Below are positions 33,644 through 42,081 of a stretch of DNA of 50,494 bases, piece by piece (the stretch's first letter is position 1; each line of letters opens with the position of its first letter). This stretch comes from Sulfurimonas sp. (GTDB taxonomy: Bacteria; Campylobacterota; Campylobacteria; Campylobacterales; Sulfurimonadaceae). Made by a program: the position numbers and the translations under genes. Where the stretch lies: contig JAKFWK010000004.1 in assembly GCA_021732045.1 (NCBI GenBank), positions 95,064-145,557 of the forward strand, read 5' to 3'. A model generated the notes under the pieces. It did not search any database, was not told the DNA's origin, and saw only the letters and a program-made list of their open reading frames with translations.

Positions 33644-34099
33644 TTAAGAGAGAATCTGTCTGAGTTGCATAGCAAACCATAATATTCCGAGGTTTAAAAA
33701 AAAGATCATCATAGAGCTTCCACGCGATATAATTTTTTGGAGTTTACTGCGCTCTTTGTTGTGTGTTTTTAGTGCGATTTGCATATGAATAACAGTTAAA
33801 AATGTTATTGCAGCCACATAAAAAAGCTTGTGAGACATCATATAACCTAATTTTGATTCGTTGATGTCAAGAGTAAGCACATCTATAAGATTAAAATAAT
33901 AAAACATATAAGAGCCTGTGCTAAGAAGTATTATGAGCCAAAAAACCTCAAAATACCCATAAAATGGACCGAGATGTTCATATGTCTGCTTTTGAGCATT
34001 TTTATCTTTCATAAATACACCAAGAAGAAACAGTAGTAGAGCTCCTCCAATCCACGCAGTTGCCGCTAAAATATGAACATATAAGACTATCTCTATCAC
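33644..34099 (-). CDS. CopD-like four-helix membrane protein
   Basis: 151 residues from the GTG at 34099, with AAGAGG seven bases upstream; a TTG at 34117 would add six residues. Four membrane segments are evident (about 5-30, 50-70, 90-110 and 125-148). HILAATAWIGGALLL at the start is the hallmark of CopD/HemJ-like membrane proteins, and further His residues lie at helix ends (SHKLF, VIHMQ). Such proteins are linked to copper or haem handling. Which one applies here is not clear from the sequence. Confidence 0.7.
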   Translation of the reverse strand: MIEIVLYVHILAATAWIGGALLLFLLGVFMKDKNAQKQTYEHLGPFYGYFEVFWLIILLSTGSYMFYYFNLIDVLTLDINESKLGYMMSHKLFYVAAITFLTVIHMQIALKTHNKERSKLQKIISRGSSMMIFFLNLGILWFAMQLRQILS

Positions 34100-34168
34100 T
34101 TTGCACCTCTTAAACAAAAAATTATTATTGAATTATATTGTAAAATAGCGACAAATAAAGGAGTCTGT

Positions 34169-34525
34169 ATGAAAGAAACAACTATTTGGCACAACCCAAA
34201 ATGCTCAAAATCACGCGAAGCTATAGCTATACTAGAAGAAAACAATTGTGAAGCAGAGGTTATAAAATACCTAGAAACTACTCCAACTAAAGATGAGATT
34301 ACAACTGCACTTACAATGCTCGGAATGAGTCCCAGAGAGCTTATGAGAACTAAAGAAGATATATACAAAGAGCTAAATCTAAAAGAAGAATATGATTATG
34401 ACAAGCTTGTAGATGCTATGGTTGAGAATCCAAAACTTATTGAAAGACCTGTAATTTTCAAGGGCAACAGGGCTATCATAGGAAGACCTACTGAAAAAAT
34501 CGCTCTATTTTTAAGTGAAAACTAA
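34169..34525 (+). CDS. arsC: ArsC-family (glutaredoxin-coupled) arsenate reductase
   Basis: 118 residues. HNPKCSKSR holds the nucleophile Cys12, and the three anion-binding arginines of the E. coli enzyme have counterparts: Arg60, Arg93 in IERPVIF and Arg106 in IIGRP. It reduces arsenate to arsenite with glutathione/glutaredoxin or a similar thiol. No ars regulator or efflux pump adjoins it, so a role in intracellular arsenate tolerance or a related oxyanion or thiol reaction is open. The promoter region is the 70-bp divergent gap with the CopD-like gene. The next gene begins directly after its stop. Confidence 0.92.
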   Translation: MKETTIWHNPKCSKSREAIAILEENNCEAEVIKYLETTPTKDEITTALTMLGMSPRELMRTKEDIYKELNLKEEYDYDKLVDAMVENPKLIERPVIFKGNRAIIGRPTEKIALFLSEN

Positions 34526-34526
34526 C

Positions 34527-35498
34527 ATGAAAAAAAGAACTAAAGAGGATAGAAATAGGTGCTCAATACATGTTCCAACACCGCCAGAGGCGACAAAAAG
34601 GCAAGAGAAACTTCCAAGTGAGCTTCCAAAATCATTAGAGGATGACCCAGATGCACAACAAAGGCTTTTGGATATAAAAAATAGTCCTAGTTATCGTCCT
34701 GCAGATGAGGATTATGATTTTTTACGAGAAGACTCGGTAAGGGGAGTTCGATTACAGATTGACTATTTAAAAACCGAATTACTTTTACAAGAGCATAAAA
34801 TTGAGGAGACTATCTCTGTTTTTGGTGGTACACGCATACTTGAAGAGGCTCACGCAAAGCGCAAGCTTGAAAAAGTATTAGAGGCTTATGAGATGAACCC
34901 GCAAGATGAGATGCTTGCTAAAAAAGTGAAAATGGCTCAAAATGTGCTGAAAAAAAGTAATTTTTATAATATTGCGAGAGAGTTTGGACGACTTGTTGGA
35001 ACCTCTAGAAAAACTGCAAATGACAACACACTAACAATCATGACAGGTGGTGGTCCTGGTGCTATGGAAGCTGCAAACCGCGGAGCATTTGATGTTGGCG
35101 CTAAATCAATTGGGTTAAACATAATCTTGCCGAGAGAGCAGTTTCCAAATCCATATATCACGCCAGAATTATGCTTCCAGTTTCACTACTTTAGTATGCG
35201 AAAACTCCATTTTCTAAAGCGAACAAAGGCTCTTGTTGCCTTTCCTGGTGGTTTTGGAACACTTGATGAGCTGGCTGAGACGCTCACTCTTATCCAAACG
35301 CGTAAAATTGCACCATTTCCAGTAGTTCTTGTTGGAGAAGAGTTTTGGAAGGGCGCTATAAATTTTGAGTATTTTTTAGATGAAGGTCTTATAGATTTTG
35401 AAGATATGAGACTTTTTTGGTACGCTGAGAGTGCAGCGGAGATATGGAGTAGCATTTTAGAGTGGCATGAAAAAAATGGTAAGCCACTGCTAAAATAA
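34527..35498 (+). CDS. LOG-family protein (lysine-decarboxylase-like fold)
   Basis: 323 residues from the ATG at 34527 just after the arsC stop; a GTG at 34515 is possible. The Rossmann-like core has TIMTGGGPGAMEAANRGAFD (about 175-194) and PGGFGTLDELAETLTLIQT (about 237-255), the PGGxGTxxE signature of LOG phosphoribohydrolases, which release cytokinin-type bases or nucleobases from nucleoside monophosphates. The N-terminal extension of about 90 residues (Pro/Glu-rich) is longer than in small LOG proteins and marks the larger subfamily. The substrate in this organism is unknown. It is probably co-transcribed with arsC. Confidence 0.85.
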   Translation: MKKRTKEDRNRCSIHVPTPPEATKRQEKLPSELPKSLEDDPDAQQRLLDIKNSPSYRPADEDYDFLREDSVRGVRLQIDYLKTELLLQEHKIEETISVFGGTRILEEAHAKRKLEKVLEAYEMNPQDEMLAKKVKMAQNVLKKSNFYNIAREFGRLVGTSRKTANDNTLTIMTGGGPGAMEAANRGAFDVGAKSIGLNIILPREQFPNPYITPELCFQFHYFSMRKLHFLKRTKALVAFPGGFGTLDELAETLTLIQTRKIAPFPVVLVGEEFWKGAINFEYFLDEGLIDFEDMRLFWYAESAAEIWSSILEWHEKNGKPLLK

Positions 35499-35523
35499 GT
35501 GAAATTAGTTTAATCTCTAAGTG

Positions 35524-36060
35524 TTACTTATCTACTTTTTGCACAAAGTGACACTCAGTTGTAGAGTATGGACAAGTTTTTACAATGCTCATCTCAAACT
35601 GCTCTTCAACAATACCACCATCTTTTCTATCATAGTGGCGCATCGCTGCACGAAAAGCCGTTAAAACCATATTTGCACTATCTTGATGCTCTGTAGAAAT
35701 TCTTTCAACCTGCTCACCCTCTGGCTTCGTTAAGTCAATTTTTGGCGCTTTAATATTTGCGTACGACTCATTCAAATCCGCCTCAAGCGCACTTACTGCT
35801 TTCAAAACATTTACAATCTCATCACCTTTAATCATCTCTGTAAGCAGTGAACCAAGCGTTGTTGTGTCTTGATTTCCATTTGTTCCAAACTTAATATCCA
35901 AAATAGTTTTATCATCTCTTTTTATGTACATTATTACATAAGTTTTAGTCGCATGGTCAATCCCAACACCAACGCAATCAGCATCTTCGATTTTCCCATA
36001 ATTTTCAGGCTGCATAAGATGTTTGCCTATCTCTGCCTCTAGCTCTTTTTGCTCGTTCAT
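35524..36060 (-). CDS. NifU/IscU N-terminal-like protein lacking cluster cysteines
   Basis: 178 residues from the ATG at 36060, which has GGAG six bases upstream; an ATG at 36072 would add four. The first 90 residues follow the IscU pattern: the LMQPENYGKIEDADCVGVG opening, the YIKRDDKTILDIKFGTNG strand pair and the LGSLLTEMIKG helix. The Cys of the usual CGD and GC[GA] ligand sites are missing (DHATK and GTNGNQD stand there). The C-terminal half ends in KTCPYSTTECHF with two cysteines. It is therefore unlikely to be a classical Fe-S scaffold. Function unknown. Confidence 0.7.
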   Translation of the reverse strand: MNEQKELEAEIGKHLMQPENYGKIEDADCVGVGIDHATKTYVIMYIKRDDKTILDIKFGTNGNQDTTTLGSLLTEMIKGDEIVNVLKAVSALEADLNESYANIKAPKIDLTKPEGEQVERISTEHQDSANMVLTAFRAAMRHYDRKDGGIVEEQFEMSIVKTCPYSTTECHFVQKVDK

Positions 36061-36080
36061 TTTCTGCTCCATATTGGTAG

Positions 36081-36123
36081 TGCTCTTTGTAATTCTTGAA
36101 AAACTTGTTTTTTCATAGCTTTA
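36081..36123. repeat. Dispersed ~42-bp repeat, copy 1
   Basis: TGCTCTTTGTAATTCTTGAA and the following bases to CATAGCTTTA match 41094-41134 with only a few differences. The core TGAAAAACTTGTTTTTTCA is a near-palindrome. It fills the gap between the NifU-like and dCMP deaminase genes and reaches into the deaminase stop codon. Confidence 0.75.
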
Positions 36124-36564
36124 GTGGGTAACATCAAGCTGTTCTATGCTCACACGATTGTCTTTTATAAATTTTGATATAACCTCAGAATGAGTGTGTT
36201 CGTATGGCGTAAGATAAACTATTCGTTTAACCCCGCTTGCAATGATGTTTTTACTACATTCACTACAAGGCTCTAGCGTTACAAAGATGGTTGCACCTTC
36301 TATGCTTATCCCTTTTCTCGCCGCCCAGATTATGGCGTTCATCTCTGCATGTATCTCATAAGTTTTTGACCACTCGTGATGCTCTTTTGTGTAGTTGTCA
36401 TCCCAATAATCACGACAGTTCATATAGCCTGCTGGCGTGCCGTTGTAGCCCGTACTTAGGATTCTTCCATCTTTAACTATTACGGCGCCAACTTGCTTAG
36501 AGACGCACTTTGAAGCAGTTGCTATCTCTTGTGCGATTTTTATAAAATTTTTATCACTTAGCAT
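36121..36564 (-). CDS. dCMP/cytidine deaminase family protein (ComEB-like)
   Basis: 147 residues with the zinc and catalytic motifs HAE (His72-Ala-Glu74) and PCSEC (Cys100, Cys103). Length and the YNGTPAGYMNC segment fit dCMP deaminase, which makes dUMP for thymidylate synthesis. The start overlaps the SurA-like gene by 11 bp, so the two are translated from the same message. Confidence 0.9.
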   Translation of the reverse strand: MLSDKNFIKIAQEIATASKCVSKQVGAVIVKDGRILSTGYNGTPAGYMNCRDYWDDNYTKEHHEWSKTYEIHAEMNAIIWAARKGISIEGATIFVTLEPCSECSKNIIASGVKRIVYLTPYEHTHSEVISKFIKDNRVSIEQLDVTH

Positions 36565-37402
36565 CTTGTTTTGATTCTCTTATGATTTTAATGTCTGCAT
36601 TTCCTCTTAATCTTGCGAAGTAATCACTCAGAACCTGCTCTCTTTTGTCTTCCATGATAAGATTTATAACTTGATTTTTAACACCCTCGAAGTTATCTTC
36701 ATTTATTGTTTTTATATCTTTTATAAAAAATAGCATAAACCCGTCTTTGCCATCCGGAACAATCTGGGTATAACTTTTTACTTGCGCCTTTGATAAAAAC
36801 CTTACAAGCTCTGGTGAGATTTTTTTGGCGTCAAGAAGCTCTTTCGTCTCTAAAAGTGATTTTGATAAAAACATAGGATTTGCCATCTTTTTCTCAAGAA
36901 TTTCTCTATCTTTAGAGTTATAGATGATAACATCAAAAAAACTAGGATGTGAAAACTCCTCTTTGTGAAGCGTAAAATACTCTTTTGCCTCTTGTTCGCT
37001 CGGTTGTGGTACTGAAGTATAAGCAATTGAGGAGTAGAGTTTTTGAGAGAGAAGTTTCTCTTTAATCTTCTGCTTAAACTCGGTGGAATTCAATCCGTTT
37101 GAGCCTCGAACCGCTTCATAAAACTCATCAACACTCATGTTGTTTTTAGTTGCCATATTTTTTATATCATCGTAAACTTCTGTGCTCGTAACACTTATTT
37201 TTCGCTCTTGCGTCTCTAGCTCTTCTAGCTTTTTTCTTATGAGGTTATCTGTCGCACCCTTTGCGCTTAGATCTGAAGTTGTCATCTCTTTTTCAAGATC
37301 ACTAAGCGTAATAATGCTCCCTTTTACGATGACAGCAATACCATCAATCATCTCTGCACTCAGAAGCGTGGTTAAAATAAGAGCTAAAAATATTTTGTAC
37401 AT
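36554..37402 (-). CDS. SurA-like periplasmic chaperone/peptidyl-prolyl isomerase
   Basis: 282 residues. A signal peptide (MYKIFLALILTTLLSA) is followed by the SurA N-terminal domain: DGIAVIVKGSIITLSDLEKE (about 20-40), the helices NLIRKKLEELETQERKI, and SAKEYF-like EAKEYFTLHKEEFSHP. The later part may be a reduced parvulin domain (KSYTQIVPDGKDGFMLFFIKDI) but is divergent. It should assist folding of outer-membrane proteins. The same pairing with a gltX gene is known in Campylobacter (a SurA-like protein beside gltX2), and it lies divergently 92 bp from gltX here. Confidence 0.85.
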   Translation of the reverse strand: MYKIFLALILTTLLSAEMIDGIAVIVKGSIITLSDLEKEMTTSDLSAKGATDNLIRKKLEELETQERKISVTSTEVYDDIKNMATKNNMSVDEFYEAVRGSNGLNSTEFKQKIKEKLLSQKLYSSIAYTSVPQPSEQEAKEYFTLHKEEFSHPSFFDVIIYNSKDREILEKKMANPMFLSKSLLETKELLDAKKISPELVRFLSKAQVKSYTQIVPDGKDGFMLFFIKDIKTINEDNFEGVKNQVINLIMEDKREQVLSDYFARLRGNADIKIIRESKQDAK

Positions 37403-37494
37403 TAATTATCCTGTTTGTTAATAGAGCGCTTATTTTACCCATCTTTAACAAATATTTGCCTAAAATTCGGCTATTAAAAACATAAAGGCTCCCT

Positions 37495-38889
37495 ATGGTT
37501 GTTACTCGTTTTGCCCCAAGTCCTACTGGCTATCTTCATATTGGCGGTTTAAGAACTGCTCTTTTTTCCTATCTTTGGGCGAAAAAAAATGGTGGAAAGT
37601 TTTTTCTTCGTATTGAAGATACCGACAAAGCTAGAAATTCTGTTGAAGCAGCAGAGGCTATTTTAAGAGCTTTTGAGTGGCTTGGACTAGAGCATGATGG
37701 CGAGATAATTTACCAATCAAGAAGAGATGATATATATGCTGCCTATATAAAGCAACTTCTAGATGAGGGCAAAGCTTACAGATGTTATATGTCAAAAGAG
37801 GAGCTTGATGCTCTTCGTGAGACTCAGATGGCAAACAAAGAGAGAGCAAAGTATGATGGCAGATATCGTGATTTCAACGGTATTCCGCCAGAGGGCAGAG
37901 ATAGCGTTATCCGCATAAAATCACCTCTTAGTGGTGAGATTATCGTTAGAGATGGAGTCAAGGGTGATGTTGTCTTTAGAGCCGAAGATATTTTAGATGA
38001 TTTTGTTATCGCTCGCTCTGATGGCTCGCCGACTTATAACTTCGTTGTAGCCGTTGATGATTCATTAATGGGTGTAACTGAGGTTATAAGAGGGGATGAT
38101 CACCTCTCAAATACACCAAAGCAGATAGTGGTCTATGAGGCTCTCGGTTTTGCTCTTCCAAAATTTAACCATGTCCCGATGATTCACAACTCTGAAGGAA
38201 AGAAACTAAGCAAACGAGACGGCGCTACTGATGTTATGGCTTACAAAGATATGGGTTACACTCCAGAAGCGCTACTGAACTTTTTAGTTCGTTTAGGCTG
38301 GAGTCATGGGGATCAAGAGATATTTTCAATGGATGAGATGATAGAGCTGTTTAATCCAAAAGATATAAACAGATCCGCATCAATCTACAACACCGAAAAA
38401 CTTGACTGGTTAAGTTCTCACTATATAAAAAATATGTCAAATGATAAACTAGCGAAACTATTGGAATTTTACGGTCTAGCTTTGACATCTCATGATAAAA
38501 AAGAGATTTTGTTAGATGCGTTAAAAGATAGAGCAAAAACTATAAAAGAGCTAGCGAATCTTATTGGCGAGATAGTTGTAGCACCAGAAAACTACGATGA
38601 AGCTACTATGACTAAAGCCTTTAAAGGCGAAGCGGTAGATGTTTTAAAAGCATTTATGATAAAAATCAACTCCTCAAATGAGCTACATCTTCCAAGTGAT
38701 TATCATCATTTGATGGAAGAGGTTGTCAAAGAGATGGAGGTTGGTTTTGGAAAGATTGGTCAGCCTCTTAGAGTTGCGCTTTTAGGCAAACTCTCAGGTC
38801 CTGCACTTGATAGCGTAATGGCGATAATTGGCAAAGATGAGACTCTACAAAGAATTTCAAAGGCTCTCTCTGCACACTCTTCGATATAA
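37495..38889 (+). CDS. gltX: Glutamyl-tRNA synthetase
   Basis: 464 residues, a class I synthetase. The HIGH-type motif is in PSPTGYLHIGGLRTALF (about 8-24) and the KMSKS-type motif is KLSKRD (about 238-243). The C-terminal anticodon-binding region is complete. Campylobacterota usually carry two GltX enzymes with split tRNA-Glu/tRNA-Gln specificity; whether this one is discriminating cannot be decided here. AAAGG lies before the ATG. Confidence 0.96.
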   Translation: MVVTRFAPSPTGYLHIGGLRTALFSYLWAKKNGGKFFLRIEDTDKARNSVEAAEAILRAFEWLGLEHDGEIIYQSRRDDIYAAYIKQLLDEGKAYRCYMSKEELDALRETQMANKERAKYDGRYRDFNGIPPEGRDSVIRIKSPLSGEIIVRDGVKGDVVFRAEDILDDFVIARSDGSPTYNFVVAVDDSLMGVTEVIRGDDHLSNTPKQIVVYEALGFALPKFNHVPMIHNSEGKKLSKRDGATDVMAYKDMGYTPEALLNFLVRLGWSHGDQEIFSMDEMIELFNPKDINRSASIYNTEKLDWLSSHYIKNMSNDKLAKLLEFYGLALTSHDKKEILLDALKDRAKTIKELANLIGEIVVAPENYDEATMTKAFKGEAVDVLKAFMIKINSSNELHLPSDYHHLMEEVVKEMEVGFGKIGQPLRVALLGKLSGPALDSVMAIIGKDETLQRISKALSAHSSI

Positions 38890-38905
38890 AACCTACACTC
38901 CTTAA

Positions 38906-38921
38906 GAGGCCTCATGGCCTC
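38906..38921. terminator. Hairpin between convergent gltX and HD-GYP genes
   Basis: GAGGCC-TCAT-GGCCTC is a perfect 6-bp GC-rich stem with a 4-base loop, placed between the two converging stop codons and overlapping that of the HD-GYP gene. A T-rich stretch follows on the plus strand (CTAATTTT). It could serve both directions. Confidence 0.55.
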
Positions 38922-40329
38922 AATCTAATTTTGAGAGATTCTCAAACAGCTGCACATATCTATCAATATTTTCTACAACTATATCCACCAACTTAGGGTC
39001 AAAATGTTTGCCTCTCTCCTCTTTAAGTAGCGCAACCGTGTCCTCTACACTCCACGCTCTCTTGTAAACGCGCTTAGAGAGCAGAGCATCAAAAACATCA
39101 ACAATCGCAACTATTCTTGCATAAATGCTTATCTCCTCGCCTTTGAGCCCTCTTGGATAGCCAGTTCCATCATATTTTTCGTGATGCTCGTAAGCGATAA
39201 TAGATGCAATTTTGAGTATCTGACGGTTTGAATTTTTTAAAATATCATAGCCCATAAGAGCATGTGATTTCATTCCAGCATACTCATTTTGTGTCAATTT
39301 TCCAGGCTTGTTTAAAATAGCATCAGCAATGCCTATCTTTCCGATATCGTGCAGAGGCGAAGTGATTTCTATAAGCTTTATCTGCTCATCGCTCATGCCG
39401 TAGTCTTTGGCTATTACCTTGCTCATCATTGCAACTCGTCTAGTGTGAAATTTTGTCTCATCCGACCTTATCTCTTCTATTTGTCCAATGGTTAGCATAG
39501 TCTCTTTTAGCGTTGATTCTATCTCTTCGTTTAAGAGCTCTAGTTGCCTGTTTTTATCTTGCAGTTGCTTCTCTTTTTCTGTAACGGTTCTGTTAAAATT
39601 GTTGATATTTCGCACAACCTCATCAAACTCTATGCTCTCATACTTTTGGCTATCTATATCTTTATGTGATATATAAGCAATTTCACCATCACTAATGATA
39701 TTTATAAGTGGCTTGCGGATATACCGCTCTATTACATGAAACATATCAAGTATCGTAATTAAGGCAAACAAAAGTAATAACCCAACAATTATATAGGCAT
39801 TTTTTAGTACAAAGTTTTGATATGCACTAATATCCATACTGATATCTATAGCACCCAAAACCTCACCGTCCTTAGCTTTATGACACTGCAGACAGTTAAA
39901 GCTGCCCTGTGAACTTGCAATGTAGGGGACAATGGCTTTGACTCTACTTTTTGTGTCCATCCACTCTATATACATCTCTTTTTGCACTAGTATATTTCTA
40001 GTGGTACTGTTCTCTTTTTTTTCAGATAGATTTGATTCTCCATACTGCTTTATAACACTATCTCCACGAATTATTTTAATAGATGCTATGTCATGGACGG
40101 AGGATATCTCATTTAAAAAATACTCCCGCTTATCCATAATTCCAGCCTTCATTTGAGCAGTAAGACCAGCTTTTATAATTTCTGAAACTGACTTTATTTC
40201 ATTCTCAACAACAAACTGAAAAAAACTTCTGTAACTCAAACCTATTGCAAAAACTATAAGTAAAATAGAGACAATAAACACCTGTAGCAGGCGAGTTAGC
40301 GTTATTTTTTTGATACTCTTTTTTCTCAT
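38920..40329 (-). CDS. Membrane HD-GYP phosphodiesterase with periplasmic c-type haem motif
   Basis: 469 residues from the ATG at 40329 (GAGGG five bases upstream; a GTG at 40335 is less well placed). A membrane segment at about 14-34, a periplasmic domain at about 35-175 and a second segment at about 178-197 precede a coiled linker and an HD-GYP domain with SPLHDIGKIGI, YEHHEKYDGTGYP and the full GYP loop, so c-di-GMP hydrolysis is expected. The periplasmic part contains FNCLQCHKAKDGEVLG, a CxxCH haem-attachment site with Cys about 146 and 149. This resembles haem-c PAS/Cache sensors known from Geobacter and implies control by redox state or a gas ligand. Confidence 0.9.
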   Translation of the reverse strand: MRKKSIKKITLTRLLQVFIVSILLIVFAIGLSYRSFFQFVVENEIKSVSEIIKAGLTAQMKAGIMDKREYFLNEISSVHDIASIKIIRGDSVIKQYGESNLSEKKENSTTRNILVQKEMYIEWMDTKSRVKAIVPYIASSQGSFNCLQCHKAKDGEVLGAIDISMDISAYQNFVLKNAYIIVGLLLLFALITILDMFHVIERYIRKPLINIISDGEIAYISHKDIDSQKYESIEFDEVVRNINNFNRTVTEKEKQLQDKNRQLELLNEEIESTLKETMLTIGQIEEIRSDETKFHTRRVAMMSKVIAKDYGMSDEQIKLIEITSPLHDIGKIGIADAILNKPGKLTQNEYAGMKSHALMGYDILKNSNRQILKIASIIAYEHHEKYDGTGYPRGLKGEEISIYARIVAIVDVFDALLSKRVYKRAWSVEDTVALLKEERGKHFDPKLVDIVVENIDRYVQLFENLSKLD

Positions 40330-40530
40330 TATCACCCTCTAAACTATAATAATTGTTTATATAGTTAATTCAATATTGTAAACTTTTTTTTCTTATATAA
40401 TACTACTAATGCGAAACTTAAAGAGCCTAATTGCCTCTTAATCAATATTTATATAAAATGGTATTGCCTATTAATAGTAAAAAGATTTATGAAAAGGGTG
40501 TTTCTGTATAAAAAAGGTTGATGGCAATTT

Positions 40531-41064
40531 ATGAATAAAAAATACTTAATTCTACACGGTTGGGGCGGAAGCGATTTTCCACATTGGCAGAGTTGGCTCG
40601 CTGGTGAACTCGCTAAAAACTACTCAACTGTAAGTTTTTTAAAATTTAGTGATTTTGATTTTCCAGATAAGAACAGATGGATGAATGAGTTAAAAAAAGA
40701 GCTAGAAGAGTTTAAGCCAGATGTCGTTATTTGTCACTCCATAGCAAACATACTCTGGTTTCAAATGTGTCATGAGTTTGTATTGGTTGAGCTTGAAAAA
40801 CTATATCTTGTGGCACCTCCATCACTTAAGTGTGATATTGCAGAGCTTAATAGCTTTTATCCATGCGCAACTCCTACAAACTTATATGCCAAAGAGTCAC
40901 TACTTATAACCTCAACAAACGATCCATATCTCTCAGTGGATGAAGCAAAATCTCTTCAAAAATCTCTTGATATTCCTATGAAAATTTTAGAAAATGCAGG
41001 GCATATAAATAGTGATAGTGGATATGGAGAGTGGCCTTGGATACTAGAAAATATCATAGAATGA
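40531..41064 (+). CDS. RBBP9/YdeN-family serine hydrolase
   Basis: 177 residues with an alpha/beta hydrolase fold: opening LILHGWGGSDFPHWQSWL (6-23), nucleophile Ser70 in VICHSIAN (here CHS-I rather than the usual GHSLG), acid Asp131 in TSTNDPYLS and His158 in NAGHINSDSGYGEWP. The last segment is typical of the RBBP9/YdeN group, whose substrates are mostly unknown. The ATG is the clearest start, although the nearest AAAAAAGG is further than usual. It is preceded by a 195-bp gap with T-rich tracts and a TATAAT-like site. Confidence 0.85.
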   Translation: MNKKYLILHGWGGSDFPHWQSWLAGELAKNYSTVSFLKFSDFDFPDKNRWMNELKKELEEFKPDVVICHSIANILWFQMCHEFVLVELEKLYLVAPPSLKCDIAELNSFYPCATPTNLYAKESLLITSTNDPYLSVDEAKSLQKSLDIPMKILENAGHINSDSGYGEWPWILENIIE

Positions 41065-41093
41065 TGTTATCCATTTTTAAAAAAAGCCTATAA

Positions 41094-41134
41094 TGCTTTG
41101 TAATTTTTGAAAAACTTGTTTTTCATAGCTTTAG
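41094..41134. repeat. Dispersed ~42-bp repeat, copy 2
   Basis: This matches 36081-36123. TGAAAAACTTGTTTTTCA here is a perfect palindrome. Just downstream, TTGTTCG...CGAGCAA forms another hairpin before the carbonic anhydrase gene. A similar GACTT(A/G)TTCGTTTT(A/G)GCG string occurs at 12264-12281. Confidence 0.75.
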
Positions 41135-41179
41135 AGACTTGTTCGTTTTGGCGAGCAACATAAAATAAAAGGATGAAAG

Positions 41180-41836
41180 ATGTCGCATGATGGACTATTT
41201 ACTGGAAATGAACTCTTTAGAAAAAGCTACTGCAGAGCTCATGAGAAAGAGTTTTTAGAGTTAGCCAAAAAGGGTCAAAATCCAAAAGCTTTATATATTG
41301 GATGTTCAGACTCAAGAGTGATTCCAGATATGATGACAAATAGCGCTCCGGGAGATCTGTTTGTTGTCAGAAATGTCGGTAACTTTGTAGCACCTTACAG
41401 CCCCAGCGAAGATTTTCACTCAACAGCATCTGCTATAGAGTACGCTGTGAGCATTTTAGAAGTAAAACATATAATCGTTTGCGGACACACTCAATGTGGG
41501 GCAATCGAAGCTATTCACGATAAAAGCGAACTTAATTCCGAAGAGTTAATCCACACAAGAAAATGGCTAACTTTGGGCGAACAACCAAAAAAACAGGCTA
41601 TTTTAGCACTTGGAAGAGATGCAGACAGAGAAACTCTTTTGCGTTTGACAGAGAAACTCTCGGTAATTTCTCAGATAGAAAATCTCTTGACTTACCCATC
41701 TGTAAAAAAGAGAGTAGATGCTGAAGAGATTCAACTCCACGGCTGGATTTATAACATTGCAACTGGCGAAGTAGATTACTACAATCCTGAGACACTATAT
41801 TTTGAGCCACTAAGTTCTTTAAAAATAGAGGAGTAG
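41180..41836 (+). CDS. Beta-class carbonic anhydrase
   Basis: 218 residues. Zinc ligands and catalytic dyad: Cys42-x-Asp44-x-Arg46 in GCSDSRVIPD, and His103-x2-Cys106 in CGHTQCGAI. The enzyme interconverts CO2 and bicarbonate in the cytoplasm (no signal peptide), useful for CO2 fixation and carboxylases in an autotrophic sulfur oxidiser, if the host is Sulfurimonas-like. The start follows AAAAGGATGAAAG. The gene stands alone. Confidence 0.95.
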   Translation: MSHDGLFTGNELFRKSYCRAHEKEFLELAKKGQNPKALYIGCSDSRVIPDMMTNSAPGDLFVVRNVGNFVAPYSPSEDFHSTASAIEYAVSILEVKHIIVCGHTQCGAIEAIHDKSELNSEELIHTRKWLTLGEQPKKQAILALGRDADRETLLRLTEKLSVISQIENLLTYPSVKKRVDAEEIQLHGWIYNIATGEVDYYNPETLYFEPLSSLKIEE

Positions 41837-41937
41837 TAAACAGTCTCATTGTGCTATGGACTATATTAGTCTCAAGGCTATAAAACCATCTCATGCAGTT
41901 TTTCCTAGATTAGTACCATCGTTAAGTTAGCAGTAGG

Positions 41938-42012
41938 CTAAAAGATCTTTTTTTTAACAATCTCAGGCGTCGCACCGCTACCAACACCTCCACCCAATGT
42001 TGAGATAATAAA
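41938..42012 (-). pseudogene. Possible small coding remnant
   Basis: On the minus strand a short open stretch reads FIISTLGGGVGSGATPEIV and ends at a TAG at 41938-41940. The composition (hydrophobic, then Gly-rich, then KKK) is protein-like, but there is no convincing start or ribosome-binding site. It may be the last exon-like scrap of a lost gene in the 245-bp gap before hipB. Evidence is weak. Confidence 0.2.
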
Positions 42013-42014
42013 CA

Positions 42015-42069
42015 ATGTAATAGCATATTTTTAATATATAATACAGTATATAAATATGTAATAGCATAT
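42015..42069. promoter_or_regulatory. Paired direct repeats, candidate HipB operators
   Basis: ATGTAATAGCATAT occurs at 42015-42028 and again at 42056-42069, 41 bp apart (about four helical turns), directly upstream of the hipB-like gene; TAATACAGTATATA lies between. The spacing and position fit operator sites for autoregulation by HipB. Confidence 0.5.
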
Positions 42070-42081
42070 ATTGGAGAGAGT

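Noticed and set aside
40459..40515. Short frames in the gap before the RBBP9-like gene (for example one starting MVLPINSKK)
   Set aside because: Under 20 codons, no ribosome-binding site and no family signal; a leader peptide role cannot be supported.
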